Below, piece after piece: positions 34,007 to 43,081 of a stretch of DNA of 64,000 nucleotides (position 1 is its first letter; each line of letters starts with the position of its first letter). Source of the stretch: an uncultured Lachnospiraceae bacterium (GTDB taxonomy: Bacteria; Bacillota; Clostridia; Lachnospirales; Lachnospiraceae); assembly GCA_949471785.1 (NCBI GenBank), contig CASWRE010000014.1:1-64000 (forward strand), in the 5' to 3' direction. The position numbers and the translations under genes are program-made. A model generated the notes under the pieces. That model made no database searches and was not told the DNA's origin. It saw only the letters and a list, made by a program, of their open reading frames with translations.

Positions 34007-35333
34007 CGCATTCATCACCGTCCTCGGTTTCACCGGCGGGATCGACTGTTTCTTCCGCCCCGGCTTCTATCCTGTCATTTTCATCACTTTCGCCCGCATC
34101 GTCATGCTCCCTGCCGGCAGGCTCATCTTCCTCTACGGCAAACGCGTCTGTCTCCTCTTCATCGCCCGTGTCAAAAGCCTCCCCGTCTTCGCCTTCGCCG
34201 GTATGCTCCTCTTCATCCTCTTCCGGATCTTCCGTGTTTTCGTATTCGTCTTCGTAATACTCGTCATCTTCCTGTTCGTAATACTCGAAGTCTCCGGATT
34301 CCCTAGCCTGAGTCTCACTCTTAATATCTATCTTATATCCGGTCAGGCGGGCTGCCAGACGGGCATTCTGTCCCTCCTTGCCGATGGCCAAGGACAACTG
34401 GTAATCCGGCACGATGACCAGAGCGTCTTTCTCGTCGGGGTCCGCCAGGACAGTAATCACTTTTGCCGGACTCAGCGCATTCTCAATCAGAAGAGCGGGA
34501 TTCTCATTCCAGTTGATAATATCGATTTTCTCTCCTCCCAGCTCTCCGACAATGGTGTTGACCCGGGAACCGTTCATACCGACACAGGCTCCCACCGCAT
34601 CCACATCCGGATCATTGGACCATACGGCGATCTTGGTACGGGAACCGGCTTCTCTGGCAATGGCCCGGATCTCTACGGTACCGTCGCGCACCTCCGTTAC
34701 CTCCGCTTCAAAAAGCCTTTTGACCATCTCCGGATGGGTTCTGGAAAGCAGTACCTTGGGGCCTTTGGACGTATCTTTCACCTCCAGCACATACACTTTG
34801 ATGCGCTCTGTAGGGCGAAAGGATTCTCCCTTGATCATTTCATTTTCATTTAATATCGCGTCAACTTTCCCGAGATTAACGCTGACATTTCTTCCCAGAT
34901 ACCGCTGGACGATACCGGTGACTACCTCGCGCTCTTTACCGTAATACTCGTTATAGAGTACCTTGCGCTCCTCCTCCCGTATTTTCTGCAGGATCACATT
35001 TTTGGCGTTCTGCGTAGCAATACGGCCAAAAGATTTTGACTGGATCTCCTCGTTGACCACATCCCCAGGTTCATAAGACGGATCGATCATTTTCGCCTCG
35101 GCAAGACTGATCTCCATGACCGGGTCCTCCACCTCCTCGACGACAGTCTTGGCGGCAGTCACGCGAAAATCACAGGTCTCGCGGTTGACCGTCACGGTCA
35201 CATTATCCGCTTTGCCGAAATGATTCTTACATGCCTGAAGCAGCGACTGTTCAATGGCATCCAGAATCGTCTCCCTGCTGATATTTTTTTCCCGCTCCAG
35301 GATCATCAATGCCTCTTGTAGTTCTGTATTCAT
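33975..35333 (-). CDS. nusA: transcription termination/antitermination factor NusA
   Basis: A 452-residue NusA. The N-terminal RNAP-binding domain runs to about 125, followed by an S1 domain, then KH1 and KH2 ([11 protein letters not shown] and [20 protein letters not shown]). It regulates pausing and termination. The last 95 or so residues are almost entirely Glu and Asp, an acidic tail often seen in Clostridia but long here. It is the second gene of the operon. Confidence 0.97.
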   Translation of the reverse strand: MNTELQEALMILEREKNISRETILDAIEQSLLQACKNHFGKADNVTVTVNRETCDFRVTAAKTVVEEVEDPVMEISLAEAKMIDPSYEPGDVVNEEIQSKSFGRIATQNAKNVILQKIREEERKVLYNEYYGKEREVVTGIVQRYLGRNVSVNLGKVDAILNENEMIKGESFRPTERIKVYVLEVKDTSKGPKVLLSRTHPEMVKRLFEAEVTEVRDGTVEIRAIAREAGSRTKIAVWSNDPDVDAVGACVGMNGSRVNTIVGELGGEKIDIINWNENPALLIENALSPAKVITVLADPDEKDALVIVPDYQLSLAIGKEGQNARLAARLTGYKIDIKSETQARESGDFEYYEQEDDEYYEDEYENTEDPEEDEEEHTGEGEDGEAFDTGDEEETDAFAVEEDEPAGREHDDAGESDENDRIEAGAEETVDPAGETEDGDECDDEENENTDA

Positions 35334-35358
35334 TTTTTCCCTTATTCCTCCTGATCTT

Positions 35359-35826
35359 CTAGAAATCGAATGCCAGTCGTATCAACGCGATTTCTTTCTT
35401 GTCAAACGTCCTGTCGGACCCGTCCTCCTGTCGGACAGTTACGGTTTTATCATCATATGCGCACAGAGTTCCGCCAAATTCTTTTCTCCCGTCGATCGCT
35501 CTGTAGGTACGTATCTCCAGTTCTTTACCCATACTGCGCTTATAATCCTTTTCCTTTTTCAACGGACGGCCCAACCCCGGAGAGCTGACCTCCAGAATAT
35601 AAGCGTCCTCAATAAAATCCTCCTGGTCCAGAAGATCACTGAAGGCCCGGCTGACTTTCTCACAGTCGTCAATGGTGACGCCTCCCTCCTTATCCATGTA
35701 GGCGCGCAGATACCAGGTGCCTGCTTCTTTCACATATTCCACGTCCACCAGTTCATACTGCCCGGCCTCTATAACCGGCATAAGCAGGGCTTCCGCCTTC
35801 TGCTCATATTCCTCACGTTTACTCAA
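35359..35826 (-). CDS. rimP: ribosome maturation factor RimP
   Basis: A 155-residue RimP, needed for 30S assembly. Motifs: YELVDVEYVKEAGTWYLRAY in the N-terminal domain, the DCEKVSRAFSDLLD helix, and the SSPGLGRPL hinge. The start is a TTG at 35826 with GGAGGGAGG upstream. It is the first gene of the nusA-infB operon, behind a strong promoter and a leader hairpin. Confidence 0.95.
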   Translation of the reverse strand: MSKREEYEQKAEALLMPVIEAGQYELVDVEYVKEAGTWYLRAYMDKEGGVTIDDCEKVSRAFSDLLDQEDFIEDAYILEVSSPGLGRPLKKEKDYKRSMGKELEIRTYRAIDGRKEFGGTLCAYDDKTVTVRQEDGSDRTFDKKEIALIRLAFDF

Positions 35827-35879
35827 AATACGCCTCCCTCCAGACCATACAAACGCATTATACTAACGTATACCAACAA

Positions 35880-35907
35880 ATAAGAGTGAACCGAAGTTCA
35901 CTCTTAT
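35880..35907 (-). promoter_or_regulatory. leader hairpin with UUCG loop ahead of rimP-nusA
   Basis: On the minus strand a perfect 12-bp stem (ATAAGAGTGAAC with its complement) is closed by a TTCG tetraloop and followed by TTGTT. It lies about 30 bases downstream of the promoter and 55 bases ahead of rimP. It looks like an attenuator or a 5'-end stabiliser for the operon that makes NusA. Confidence 0.7.
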
Positions 35908-35936
35908 ACCGGTATCATCTTATTAAGTTCTTGTAA

Positions 35937-35965
35937 AGTATACCACTGTCTACCAGGATTTGCAA
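35937..35965 (-). promoter_or_regulatory. sigma-A-type promoter for rimP-nusA-infB operon
   Basis: TTGCAA, a 17-base spacer and TATACT on the minus strand, in the gap behind the oadA-like gene. Confidence 0.75.
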
Positions 35966-35996
35966 GGGGAAAAGGAAATTTTTCATTTACCCAAAT

Positions 35997-37409
35997 TTAA
36001 ACCGGATAGGCGCCGTTTTTATTGTCGGCCACCGTCGGATCTACTTTTGTGGCCTGAGCTTCCCTGTATTTGAAGAAGTCAACGGCCACCTGGGGGAACA
36101 GGGCATAGGACAGCACGTCCTCGTCCTGCTCTTTCCACTGAGACATCTCGCTCTCCAGCTTATCCAGCTCATTGTCCAGCAGGTCTGCCGGACGGCAGGT
36201 GATGGGTTCCTTGTCGCCGATACACTTCTTCTGCACCTCAGGATCAAAGGGCTTAACGGTAGCCCCATATTCACCGGAAAGGACGGCTTTCGTCTCTTTC
36301 GTCACCATCTTGTAGCGCTCGCCCTGGATCACGTTCATAACGGCCTGGGTACCCACGATCTGGGATGACGGTGTGACAAGGGGCGGCTCGCCGAGATCTT
36401 TACGCACCTTCGGCACCTCCTCCAGCACCTCATAATATTTATCCTCCGCATGCATATCTTTAAGCTGGGACGTCAGGTTGGACAGCATACCGCCCGGCAC
36501 CTGATACAGCAGCGTCTTGATATTGACGCCCAGATTCTTCGGATTCAACAGACCGCTCTCCAGGGCCTCGTCGCGGATGGGGCGGAAATAATCTGCGATC
36601 TCATCCAGCAGATTAGAATCAAAGCCTGTGTCATAAGGAGTACCTTTGAAAGTTTCCACCATAACCTCTGTAGCGGGCTGAGACGTACCCAAGGCAAAGG
36701 GCGACATGGCCGTATCGATCACATCCACGCCGGCCTCTACGGCTTTCATATACGTCATGGAAGCTACACCGGATGTATAGTGGGTATGCAGCTGAATCGG
36801 CAGAGATGTGGCGTTCTTCAATGCTCCGATCAGCTCTGTGGCCGCATAAGGCAGCAGCAGCCCGGCCATATCCTTGATACAAATGGAATTTGCCCCCATA
36901 TCTTCAATGCGCTTGGCAATTTCCGTCCAATACTCCAGCGTATAGGCATCGCCCAAGGTATAGGACAAAGCCACCTGTGCGTGGCCTTTCTCTTTATTGG
37001 CCGCCTTTACCGCCGTCTGCAGATTGCGCAGATCGTTCAGGCAGTCGAAAATACGGATGATATCGATACCGTTTGCGATGGATTTCTGTACAAAATATTC
37101 CACCACGTCGTCGGCATAGGGACGATACCCCAGAATATTCTGACCACGGAACAGCATCTGCAATTTGGTGTTTTTGAATCCGTCGCGGAATTTGCGCAGC
37201 CTTTCCCACGGATCTTCCTTAAGGAAACGCAGGGAAGCGTCAAAGGTAGCGCCGCCCCAGCACTCCACGGAATGATATCCCACTTTATCCAGCTTTTCTA
37301 CGATGGGCAGCATCTGCTCTGTCGTCATACGGGTGGCAATCAGAGACTGATGGGCGTCACGCAGGATTGTTTCCGTTATTTTAATTGGTTTTTTCGTTGT
37401 ATCTGCCAT
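35997..37409 (-). CDS. oxaloacetate decarboxylase alpha / pyruvate carboxylase B-type carboxyltransferase
   Basis: A 470-residue carboxyltransferase acting between oxaloacetate/pyruvate and carboxybiotin. It has the HMGL-like barrel (ITETILRDAHQSLIATRM; FRGQNILGYR; HTHYTSGVA) and the conserved carboxylase domain after about 300. It lacks the C-terminal biotin domain of long OadA proteins, so it must use the separate carrier encoded at 38741-39112. Its size and layout match the 5S subunit of propionibacterial transcarboxylase. It is the last gene of the cluster; AAGGAGG precedes the ATG. Confidence 0.9.
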   Translation of the reverse strand: MADTTKKPIKITETILRDAHQSLIATRMTTEQMLPIVEKLDKVGYHSVECWGGATFDASLRFLKEDPWERLRKFRDGFKNTKLQMLFRGQNILGYRPYADDVVEYFVQKSIANGIDIIRIFDCLNDLRNLQTAVKAANKEKGHAQVALSYTLGDAYTLEYWTEIAKRIEDMGANSICIKDMAGLLLPYAATELIGALKNATSLPIQLHTHYTSGVASMTYMKAVEAGVDVIDTAMSPFALGTSQPATEVMVETFKGTPYDTGFDSNLLDEIADYFRPIRDEALESGLLNPKNLGVNIKTLLYQVPGGMLSNLTSQLKDMHAEDKYYEVLEEVPKVRKDLGEPPLVTPSSQIVGTQAVMNVIQGERYKMVTKETKAVLSGEYGATVKPFDPEVQKKCIGDKEPITCRPADLLDNELDKLESEMSQWKEQDEDVLSYALFPQVAVDFFKYREAQATKVDPTVADNKNGAYPV

Positions 37410-37444
37410 TATAAAACCTCCTTATTCTTTTACCTTAAAAACCC

Positions 37445-37476
37445 GCCGCCGCAGGCGGCATCCATTCAAGGATGCC
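37445..37476 (-). promoter_or_regulatory. overlapping hairpins between oadB and oadA
   Basis: In transcript order, GGCATCC/GGATGCC (6-base loop, 37457-37476) overlaps GCCGCC/GGCGGC (3-base loop, 37445-37459). The latter is followed by GGG and a T-run. Both cannot form fully at once. This could set the ratio of the upstream membrane subunits to the downstream alpha subunit. Confidence 0.5.
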
Positions 37477-37539
37477 AGGTGCGCCAGTTCCGGCTTTGAT
37501 GCCTGGCGGCGCGCCAATACGGCGTATGCAGGTTTATCA

Positions 37540-38697
37540 TTATACACCGAAGATAGCCATGAAAGTACCGGCCGCCACAGCGGTACCGATAACGCCGGCC
37601 ACGTTCGGGCCCATCGCGTGCATCAGCAGGAAGTTCGTCGGATCTGCCTCCGCACCCACTTTCTGGGATACACGGGCCGCCATGGGAACGGCGGAAACAC
37701 CGGCAGAACCGATCAGCGGATTGATCTTACCGCCTGTAGCCGCGCACATAATCCTGCCAAAGATCACGCCGCCCGCCGTACCGATGGCAAAAGCGATCAG
37801 GCCGAGGATAACGATCTTGATGGTATCCATGTTCAGAAATGCCTCGGCGCTAGTGGTAGCGCCCACGGAAGTACCCAGCAGGATAACAACGATATACATC
37901 AGAGCATTGGAAGCCGTCTCCTGGAGCTGTTTGACCACACCAGACTCACGGAACAGGTTGCCGAGCATCAGCATACCGACAAGAGGAGCCGTTGTGGGCA
38001 GAATCATACATACTACAATCGTAATAACGATGGGGAACAGAATTTTCTCCAATTTGGAAACCGGACGAAGCTGCTCCATTTTAATCTTTCGCTGCTCTTC
38101 GGTGGTCAGCAGCTTCATAATGGGCGGCTGAATGATCGGCACCAGAGCCATGTAGGAATAAGCCGCCACGGCAATGGGGCCCATGAGGCCTGTCTGCCCC
38201 AGCTTACCGGCCAGGAAGATAGACGTAGGACCATCCGCGCCTCCGATGATGGAGATGGCAGCCGCAGCCTTTCCGCCAAAGCCCATGAAAATGGCAAAGA
38301 AGTAAGCCGCGTAAATACCCAGCTGGGCAGCCGCACCCAGAAGAAAGCTCTTTGGGTTGGCGATCAGCGGGCCGAAGTCTGTCATAGCGCCCACGCCCAT
38401 AAAAATCAGAGACGGCAGAATACTCCACTCATCCATCAGGTAAAAATAGTGTAATAAGCCCGCTGCATGCTCAATACCATTGGCGTCCACATAAGCTTCG
38501 GCCATGATATCCGGGTAGATATTGACCAGAAGCATACCGAATGCGATCGGCACCAGCAGCAGAGGCTCAAATCCTTTTGCGATTGCCAGATACAAGAACA
38601 CACAGGCCACCAGAATCATAATGTAGTTTCCCACAGTCAGATTCATGAAAGCCGTCTGTTCAAGCAGATTTGACAATGTATTTGTCACATAAGACAT
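37540..38697 (-). CDS. sodium ion-translocating decarboxylase beta subunit
   Basis: A 385-residue membrane protein, the OadB/MmdB/GcdB subunit that couples decarboxylation of carboxybiotin to Na+ export. It has about ten hydrophobic helices and the family [14 protein letters not shown] region with the conserved Asp, plus the C-terminal [21 protein letters not shown] helix. The ATG at 38697 follows GGAGG. It lies between the biotin carrier and the carboxyltransferase. Confidence 0.94.
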   Translation of the reverse strand: MSYVTNTLSNLLEQTAFMNLTVGNYIMILVACVFLYLAIAKGFEPLLLVPIAFGMLLVNIYPDIMAEAYVDANGIEHAAGLLHYFYLMDEWSILPSLIFMGVGAMTDFGPLIANPKSFLLGAAAQLGIYAAYFFAIFMGFGGKAAAAISIIGGADGPTSIFLAGKLGQTGLMGPIAVAAYSYMALVPIIQPPIMKLLTTEEQRKIKMEQLRPVSKLEKILFPIVITIVVCMILPTTAPLVGMLMLGNLFRESGVVKQLQETASNALMYIVVILLGTSVGATTSAEAFLNMDTIKIVILGLIAFAIGTAGGVIFGRIMCAATGGKINPLIGSAGVSAVPMAARVSQKVGAEADPTNFLLMHAMGPNVAGVIGTAVAAGTFMAIFGV

Positions 38698-38740
38698 GTT
38701 CGTACCTCCATTCAAGATTCAGCAGCTTGTACCACTGTCA

Positions 38741-39112
38741 TTAGTTCATGGTCGCCAGCACATCGCCGTTTTCTACGGCGTCGCCGACCGCCACATTGAT
38801 ACTCGCCACTGTACCATCCTGGGGAGCCACAACCGGGATTTCCATCTTCATAGCCTCAAGGATCACGATATTATCGCCGGTCTTCACTGCCTGACCTACG
38901 CTCGCCTCTACCTTGAACACTTTGCCCGGCACGGAAGCGGCTACGGTCACGGAACCTGCGCCGGCCGCCGGCGCTGCCGCCTTGGGAGCCGCTGCAGGCG
39001 CGGGAGCCGCCTTGGGCGCTGCGGCCCTGGGCGCCGGTGCGCCGGTGGACTGTCCTTCTTCTACGGTTACGTCATAAACATTGCCATTCACTGTGATCGT
39101 ATAATTTTTCAT
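38741..39112 (-). CDS. biotin carboxyl carrier protein (decarboxylase gamma type)
   Basis: A 123-residue biotin carrier. The N-terminal 20 residues (YTITVNGNVYDVTVEEG) match the transcarboxylase 1.3S type, residues 24-53 are an Ala/Pro hinge, and the C-terminal biotinyl domain has EAMKM with the acceptor Lys89. It would shuttle CO2 between the two carboxyltransferases and the membrane pump. CAGGAGG precedes the ATG. Confidence 0.95.
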   Translation of the reverse strand: MKNYTITVNGNVYDVTVEEGQSTGAPAPRAAAPKAAPAPAAAPKAAAPAAGAGSVTVAASVPGKVFKVEASVGQAVKTGDNIVILEAMKMEIPVVAPQDGTVASINVAVGDAVENGDVLATMN

Positions 39113-39132
39113 GATAAAATCCTCCTGTATAA

Positions 39133-39888
39133 TTAGGCGTTACGCCATTTCGTTTTATTCGCTTTTCTGATGGAACGAACCACAAAACTGTCTGTGGACG
39201 TATTCTCCGCTGCGGCGATCGCTGCGGCGATCACGGCAACCAGCTCCCTGTCATCCGTCTCTTCCGGAGCATTCTGAACTGCCGGAGTCTGTACGGGCGC
39301 CGGCGGTATGGGCTTGGGCGCCTCATGGCTCACCATACTCTTATCAGCCGCCGCGCCGATGAATCGGAACAGGGAAATGATAAAGCTCAAGAACACCAGT
39401 ACAACAAATACGATACCCACGCCCATCAGTGTATTAAGCCCTGCTCTCTGCAGAGTCTGAGCCAGGGTATAATTCACATCCATATTCAGGGATTTCATGG
39501 CATAGGTAGCCGCGTCAATATTCAATATCACGGTAGCCGTGGCCTTCTCAAAAGTCGCGGTGGTGGTGGCAGTGATCGTGTCACTCTCCTCTTCTATGAC
39601 CACATCGCCTATGGAAGTAAATGTTCCCAGCTCGTCTTTCACGGCCTCATAGGCTGTCACAGCAGACACGGTAAAGCTGTCGTCCACATCCTTATACTTC
39701 TCCATATCCTCATCGCTCAGGCCGTTCAGCGTATCCAGTATGCTTTCCACCTGGGCCTTGATGGACTCCTGCATGGCAGAATCCACACCGGAATCTTTGC
39801 TCTCTTCCGTGCTGCCGCAGGCGCTGAGGGCCGTCACACTGATCACAACCAGCAAAAGTGCCAGTAATTTTCTACTCAATCTCTTCAT
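39133..39888 (-). CDS. OadG-like subunit with lipoprotein signal and DUF3887-type domain
   Basis: A 251-residue protein. It starts with a lipoprotein signal (Leu-rich core then SALSAC-type lipobox near 20-24), continues with an exported domain of about 120 residues resembling DUF3887, and then has one membrane helix (about 150-175, VGIVFVVLVFLSFIISLF) with a cytoplasmic Pro-rich and basic tail, the part typical of OadG/MmdD. OadG tethers the cytosolic subunits to OadB. The exported extension is unusual. The ATG at 39888 has GAGGTG upstream. Confidence 0.8.
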   Translation of the reverse strand: MKRLSRKLLALLLVVISVTALSACGSTEESKDSGVDSAMQESIKAQVESILDTLNGLSDEDMEKYKDVDDSFTVSAVTAYEAVKDELGTFTSIGDVVIEEESDTITATTTATFEKATATVILNIDAATYAMKSLNMDVNYTLAQTLQRAGLNTLMGVGIVFVVLVFLSFIISLFRFIGAAADKSMVSHEAPKPIPPAPVQTPAVQNAPEETDDRELVAVIAAAIAAAENTSTDSFVVRSIRKANKTKWRNA

Positions 39889-39903
39889 CTGCTTCACCTC
39901 GCT

Positions 39904-41340
39904 TTAAACCGTGCCATGCTTTTTGTCCGGACGGTCTTCTCTCTTCGTGTAAAGCATCTCAAAAGCGCCGATTACATATTTCCTTGTATCTTCGGGCTCG
40001 ATAATGGTATCCACATAACCGCGGGCCGCCGCAGAAGAAACACCGGACTGCAGGGCCGCGTACTCAGCCGCCTTTTCATTGACAGTGGCTGCGTCCGCAT
40101 CTGGATACATGATTTTCGCCGCAGACCGGGCGTCCATCATACCCACCTCGGCAGCAGGCCAGGCGTAAACCATGTCCGCTCCGATCGCTTTACTATTCAT
40201 AGCCACGTATGCGCTGCCGTAAGCCGCGCCCACGATCACATTCACCTTGGGGACTGTGGCGTTGGCAAAAGCATAAGTCATAGCCGCCACGGCCTTCGCC
40301 ATATTGTTCTCTGCACATTTGGTGGTCTTAAAGCCCTTGACATTGGTCAGGGTCAGTACCGGGATATTGAAAGCGTCACAGAATTCCACAAACTCTGCAG
40401 CTTTCTTTGCGCCTCTGGCGGAAAGCGTACCGTCCATTTTTTCTGCCAGCTCTCCGTCCTCTCCGTAAATCTCGCTGCGATTGGCCACAGCGCCCACGGT
40501 AGAACCGTTCAGTTTGATGAATCCGGTCACAATATCTTTTCCATAACCCGCTTTCGTCTCAAAGAAAATATTGTCGTCGCCGATTCTGGACAGGGCGATA
40601 GCCGTATCGCCGACACATCCGGCAATATCATCGCACACACGATTCAGATCATCTTCACATCCCGTGAAAGTATCGTCATCCTCATTATTGGACGGAAGCA
40701 TGGAAACCAGCACACGGATCTGGGTCAGGACGTCATCCTCCTTGCCCACATAATCCACCAGGCCTGTCTCATGGCTCTGGTATTCTGCCGAGGCCGTATC
40801 ACATTTGGATACCTCATTGCCGTCAATAGTATTGGGCGCGTTCACAAACAGCCTTCCTTTGCCGCTCTCCATAAACGTAAAATCTGTCAGTCCGGATACC
40901 ACGGCCATACCGCCGCCGCAGGTGCCAAATACTGCCGTGATCTGAGGAATAACACCGGAAGCCAACGACTGTTTCATGTAGATCTCTCCGAAACCGTTCA
41001 GGGCGTCCGTCGCCTCCTGCAGACGCAGGCCTGCACAATCCACCAGGCCGATCACAGGCGCTCCCGTCTTCATGGCAAAATCATACAGTCGCGCGATCTT
41101 TTTCGCATGCATCTCGCCGATCGTGCCGTTCAATACTGCAGCGTCCTGGCTGTACACATATACCAGATTGCCATCAATCACTCCATAGCCTGTGATAACG
41201 CCATCGGACGGGGTCTCTTTCTCCGACAGGTTGAAATCCGTATTCCTGGCTGTAATCCGGCCGCCGATTTCAACAAAGCTGTTGTCATCAAGCAGAGAAG
41301 CAATCCTCTGGCTTGCTGCGTTTTGTGCTGTGTTACTCAT
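39904..41340 (-). CDS. acyl-CoA carboxyltransferase (MmdA/12S-like)
   Basis: A 478-residue carboxyltransferase of the AccD/PccB fold: two crotonase-like halves, with oxyanion-hole GTCGGGMAVVSG at about 135 and a second glycine-rich GAAYGSAYVAM in the C-half. Related enzymes are methylmalonyl-CoA, glutaconyl-CoA or malonyl-CoA decarboxylase alpha and the 12S transcarboxylase subunit. Which acyl-CoA is used is not readable; methylmalonyl-CoA is the simplest guess given the oxaloacetate-type partner. It is the first gene of the cluster and follows a strong promoter; GGAGGG precedes the ATG. Confidence 0.88.
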   Translation of the reverse strand: MSNTAQNAASQRIASLLDDNSFVEIGGRITARNTDFNLSEKETPSDGVITGYGVIDGNLVYVYSQDAAVLNGTIGEMHAKKIARLYDFAMKTGAPVIGLVDCAGLRLQEATDALNGFGEIYMKQSLASGVIPQITAVFGTCGGGMAVVSGLTDFTFMESGKGRLFVNAPNTIDGNEVSKCDTASAEYQSHETGLVDYVGKEDDVLTQIRVLVSMLPSNNEDDDTFTGCEDDLNRVCDDIAGCVGDTAIALSRIGDDNIFFETKAGYGKDIVTGFIKLNGSTVGAVANRSEIYGEDGELAEKMDGTLSARGAKKAAEFVEFCDAFNIPVLTLTNVKGFKTTKCAENNMAKAVAAMTYAFANATVPKVNVIVGAAYGSAYVAMNSKAIGADMVYAWPAAEVGMMDARSAAKIMYPDADAATVNEKAAEYAALQSGVSSAAARGYVDTIIEPEDTRKYVIGAFEMLYTKREDRPDKKHGTV

Positions 41341-41395
41341 TTTTCAGCCCTCCATTTTCTATAATAATAATATACACCAATTTCAGCCATGATAC

Positions 41396-41424
41396 ATTAT
41401 AAAGTAAGCTCCCCCGTTTTTCAA
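41396..41424 (-). promoter_or_regulatory. sigma-A-type promoter for the decarboxylase operon
   Basis: TTGAAA, 17 bases, TATAAT on the minus strand, about 56 bases upstream of the MmdA-like start. Confidence 0.75.
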
Positions 41425-41485
41425 TGGGTATTCGTCCGAAATCTTCCTGAATTTTCATTTCATTTTAATGATTGACGACAAATGA

Positions 41486-41518
41486 CCCCCGCGGAGCAAA
41501 TCAGACGCTCCGCGGAGG
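41486..41518 (-). terminator. strong hairpin after sbcD
   Basis: A 12-bp GC-rich stem with one wobble (CCTCCGCGGAGC with GCTCCGCGGGGG, loop 9) starts 9 bases past the sbcD stop. The following sequence has only a weak T-run. Confidence 0.5.
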
Positions 41519-41527
41519 CAGACAGTC

Positions 41528-42382
41528 TCAGCGCACCCGGCGCAGAGGTTCCAACGGCAGGACAGAGATTTGTATCTCCTCACCTTTCGCTCCCATCTCC
41601 ACCATCACCATCCCCTTGTCCTGCCCCGCCTCGTTGACAGAACAGGCCAAAGGCGTACCGCAGTAACGGTAGACCTCCTTACCCACTTTCATCGGTTTAT
41701 GGATGCGCCCCAGTGCGGCATAGTCAAAGGGCTTCAACACATCGGCAGACACCTCGTCGATATTGCCCGCGGCGCGAATCTCCGAATCCATCCGCTCCAC
41801 ATCCTCCGCCTTCTTCCCTACGGGCAGATAAAACTGATGGCTCACCAGAACATTCCGTTCTACACTGTCAATCTGTTCCCGCCCGATCAGCCGGTGCAGC
41901 GTATCCTTATAAGAAAGATAATTGCCGTTCTCATCTCCTCCCACGATCTGTCTGACCATGGACGGCTTTACAAAAGGGAGCAGAAAGAAATTCACGGGAC
42001 CATCCCCGTCCCGGAGCGTGACCCTCTCTATATGTTCTTCCTCTGACCGGGGTGGCTGCCCGATCATATAAATCCTCTGCCGGGAGAGCACGCTCCGGAA
42101 GCAGTTGACCCGGGAAGCACTGTCGTGGTTTCCGCTGATCATCATGATCACCGCGTCGGGAACCGCCGCGGTCAGCGCCGCAATAAAATGGTCGAACACC
42201 TCCACCGCCTCCGCGGAAGGGACGGCTTTATCATAGATATCGCCCGCGATCACAATGGCATCCGGTTTCTCGCGTCCGGTCAGACGGACGATCTGATGGA
42301 AAATATGCTCCTGATCTTCCCGCAGATCCCGGTTCATCAGTTTCAATCCTATATGAAGATCGGATAAATGGAAAAATTTCAT
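41528..42382 (-). CDS. exonuclease SbcD homolog, C-terminally truncated
   Basis: A 284-residue metallophosphoesterase of the SbcD/Mre11 type, normally the nuclease partner of SbcC. Motifs: DLHIG (8-12), AGDIYD, SGNHDS and VLVSHQF are present. The usual GHxH metal motif reads GRIH (ALGRIHKP). The protein stops right after LPLEPLRRVR, where normal SbcD proteins run on for about 90 residues into the capping domain. No sbcC follows; a terminator-like stem and the decarboxylase operon do. Its start overlaps the TRIC gene by 4 bases. It may be residual or have lost its original job. Confidence 0.75.
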   Translation of the reverse strand: MKFFHLSDLHIGLKLMNRDLREDQEHIFHQIVRLTGREKPDAIVIAGDIYDKAVPSAEAVEVFDHFIAALTAAVPDAVIMMISGNHDSASRVNCFRSVLSRQRIYMIGQPPRSEEEHIERVTLRDGDGPVNFFLLPFVKPSMVRQIVGGDENGNYLSYKDTLHRLIGREQIDSVERNVLVSHQFYLPVGKKAEDVERMDSEIRAAGNIDEVSADVLKPFDYAALGRIHKPMKVGKEVYRYCGTPLACSVNEAGQDKGMVMVEMGAKGEEIQISVLPLEPLRRVR

Positions 42383-43041
42383 CGCTGCTTTTTCCTTTCC
42401 AATCTTACATGCGGTAAATTCCACCGGTAATGGGCAGCCAGAAAGCGGATCGCCATGACCACCCCGGACGCTATGAACATGGCCGGAACCTGTCCGAACA
42501 GTCTGTATATCCACACACAGCAAACCGCCCCCGTCACCGAAGCGCAGGCATACACATGTTTCACAAAAATGTAGGGCGGCTGCCCCGCCATCATATCGCG
42601 CAGAAGACCGCCGCCCACGCCGGTCAATGTGCCGAGAACTGTCAGCAGAAATACATCTCCGATATACCCGGCATTTATCCCGGTGATCACACCGGCAGCA
42701 GTAAATATACCAAGCCCTATCGAATCCATGACCAGCATGATTTTTTCATATAATATGCCGAATCTTCCCTGCAATACATTTGCCCTGAAAAATAATACGA
42801 CAAATAATATGAGGGCCGTGATCACAGCCGCAATCACGTACACCGGATTGGTCAGCGCACCGGGCACATGGCCCAGCATGATATCCCTTGTCATACCTCC
42901 CCCCACGGCCGTAATCACCCCCAGCACACATACGCCAAAAACATCCATCCTGCAATGAATCCCGACCATTGCGCCGGACGCGGCAAAGGCAACCGTTCCG
43001 ATCAGCTCCATACAAAACACAATAAAGCTCTGAATCTCCAT
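42379..43041 (-). CDS. TRIC family cation channel protein (UPF0126)
   Basis: A 220-residue membrane protein made of two repeated three-helix units plus a last helix. Each repeat carries the family Gly-rich loop: GVITAVGGGMTRDIMLG at about 41-57 and GTLTGVGGGLLRDMMAG in the second half. Bacterial TRIC homologs form trimeric cation channels, mainly for K+; the role in bacteria is unclear. AAAGGAAT precedes the start and the stop overlaps sbcD. Confidence 0.9.
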   Translation of the reverse strand: MEIQSFIVFCMELIGTVAFAASGAMVGIHCRMDVFGVCVLGVITAVGGGMTRDIMLGHVPGALTNPVYVIAAVITALILFVVLFFRANVLQGRFGILYEKIMLVMDSIGLGIFTAAGVITGINAGYIGDVFLLTVLGTLTGVGGGLLRDMMAGQPPYIFVKHVYACASVTGAVCCVWIYRLFGQVPAMFIASGVVMAIRFLAAHYRWNLPHVRLERKKQR

Positions 43042-43081
43042 ATTCCTTTCCTCTGACTCTTATCCCAGACCGACCGGAAAT

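Noticed and set aside
39916..41364. 482-codon plus-strand ORF opposite the acyl-CoA carboxyltransferase
   Set aside because: Antisense shadow of a well-supported gene, caused by GC-biased third positions.
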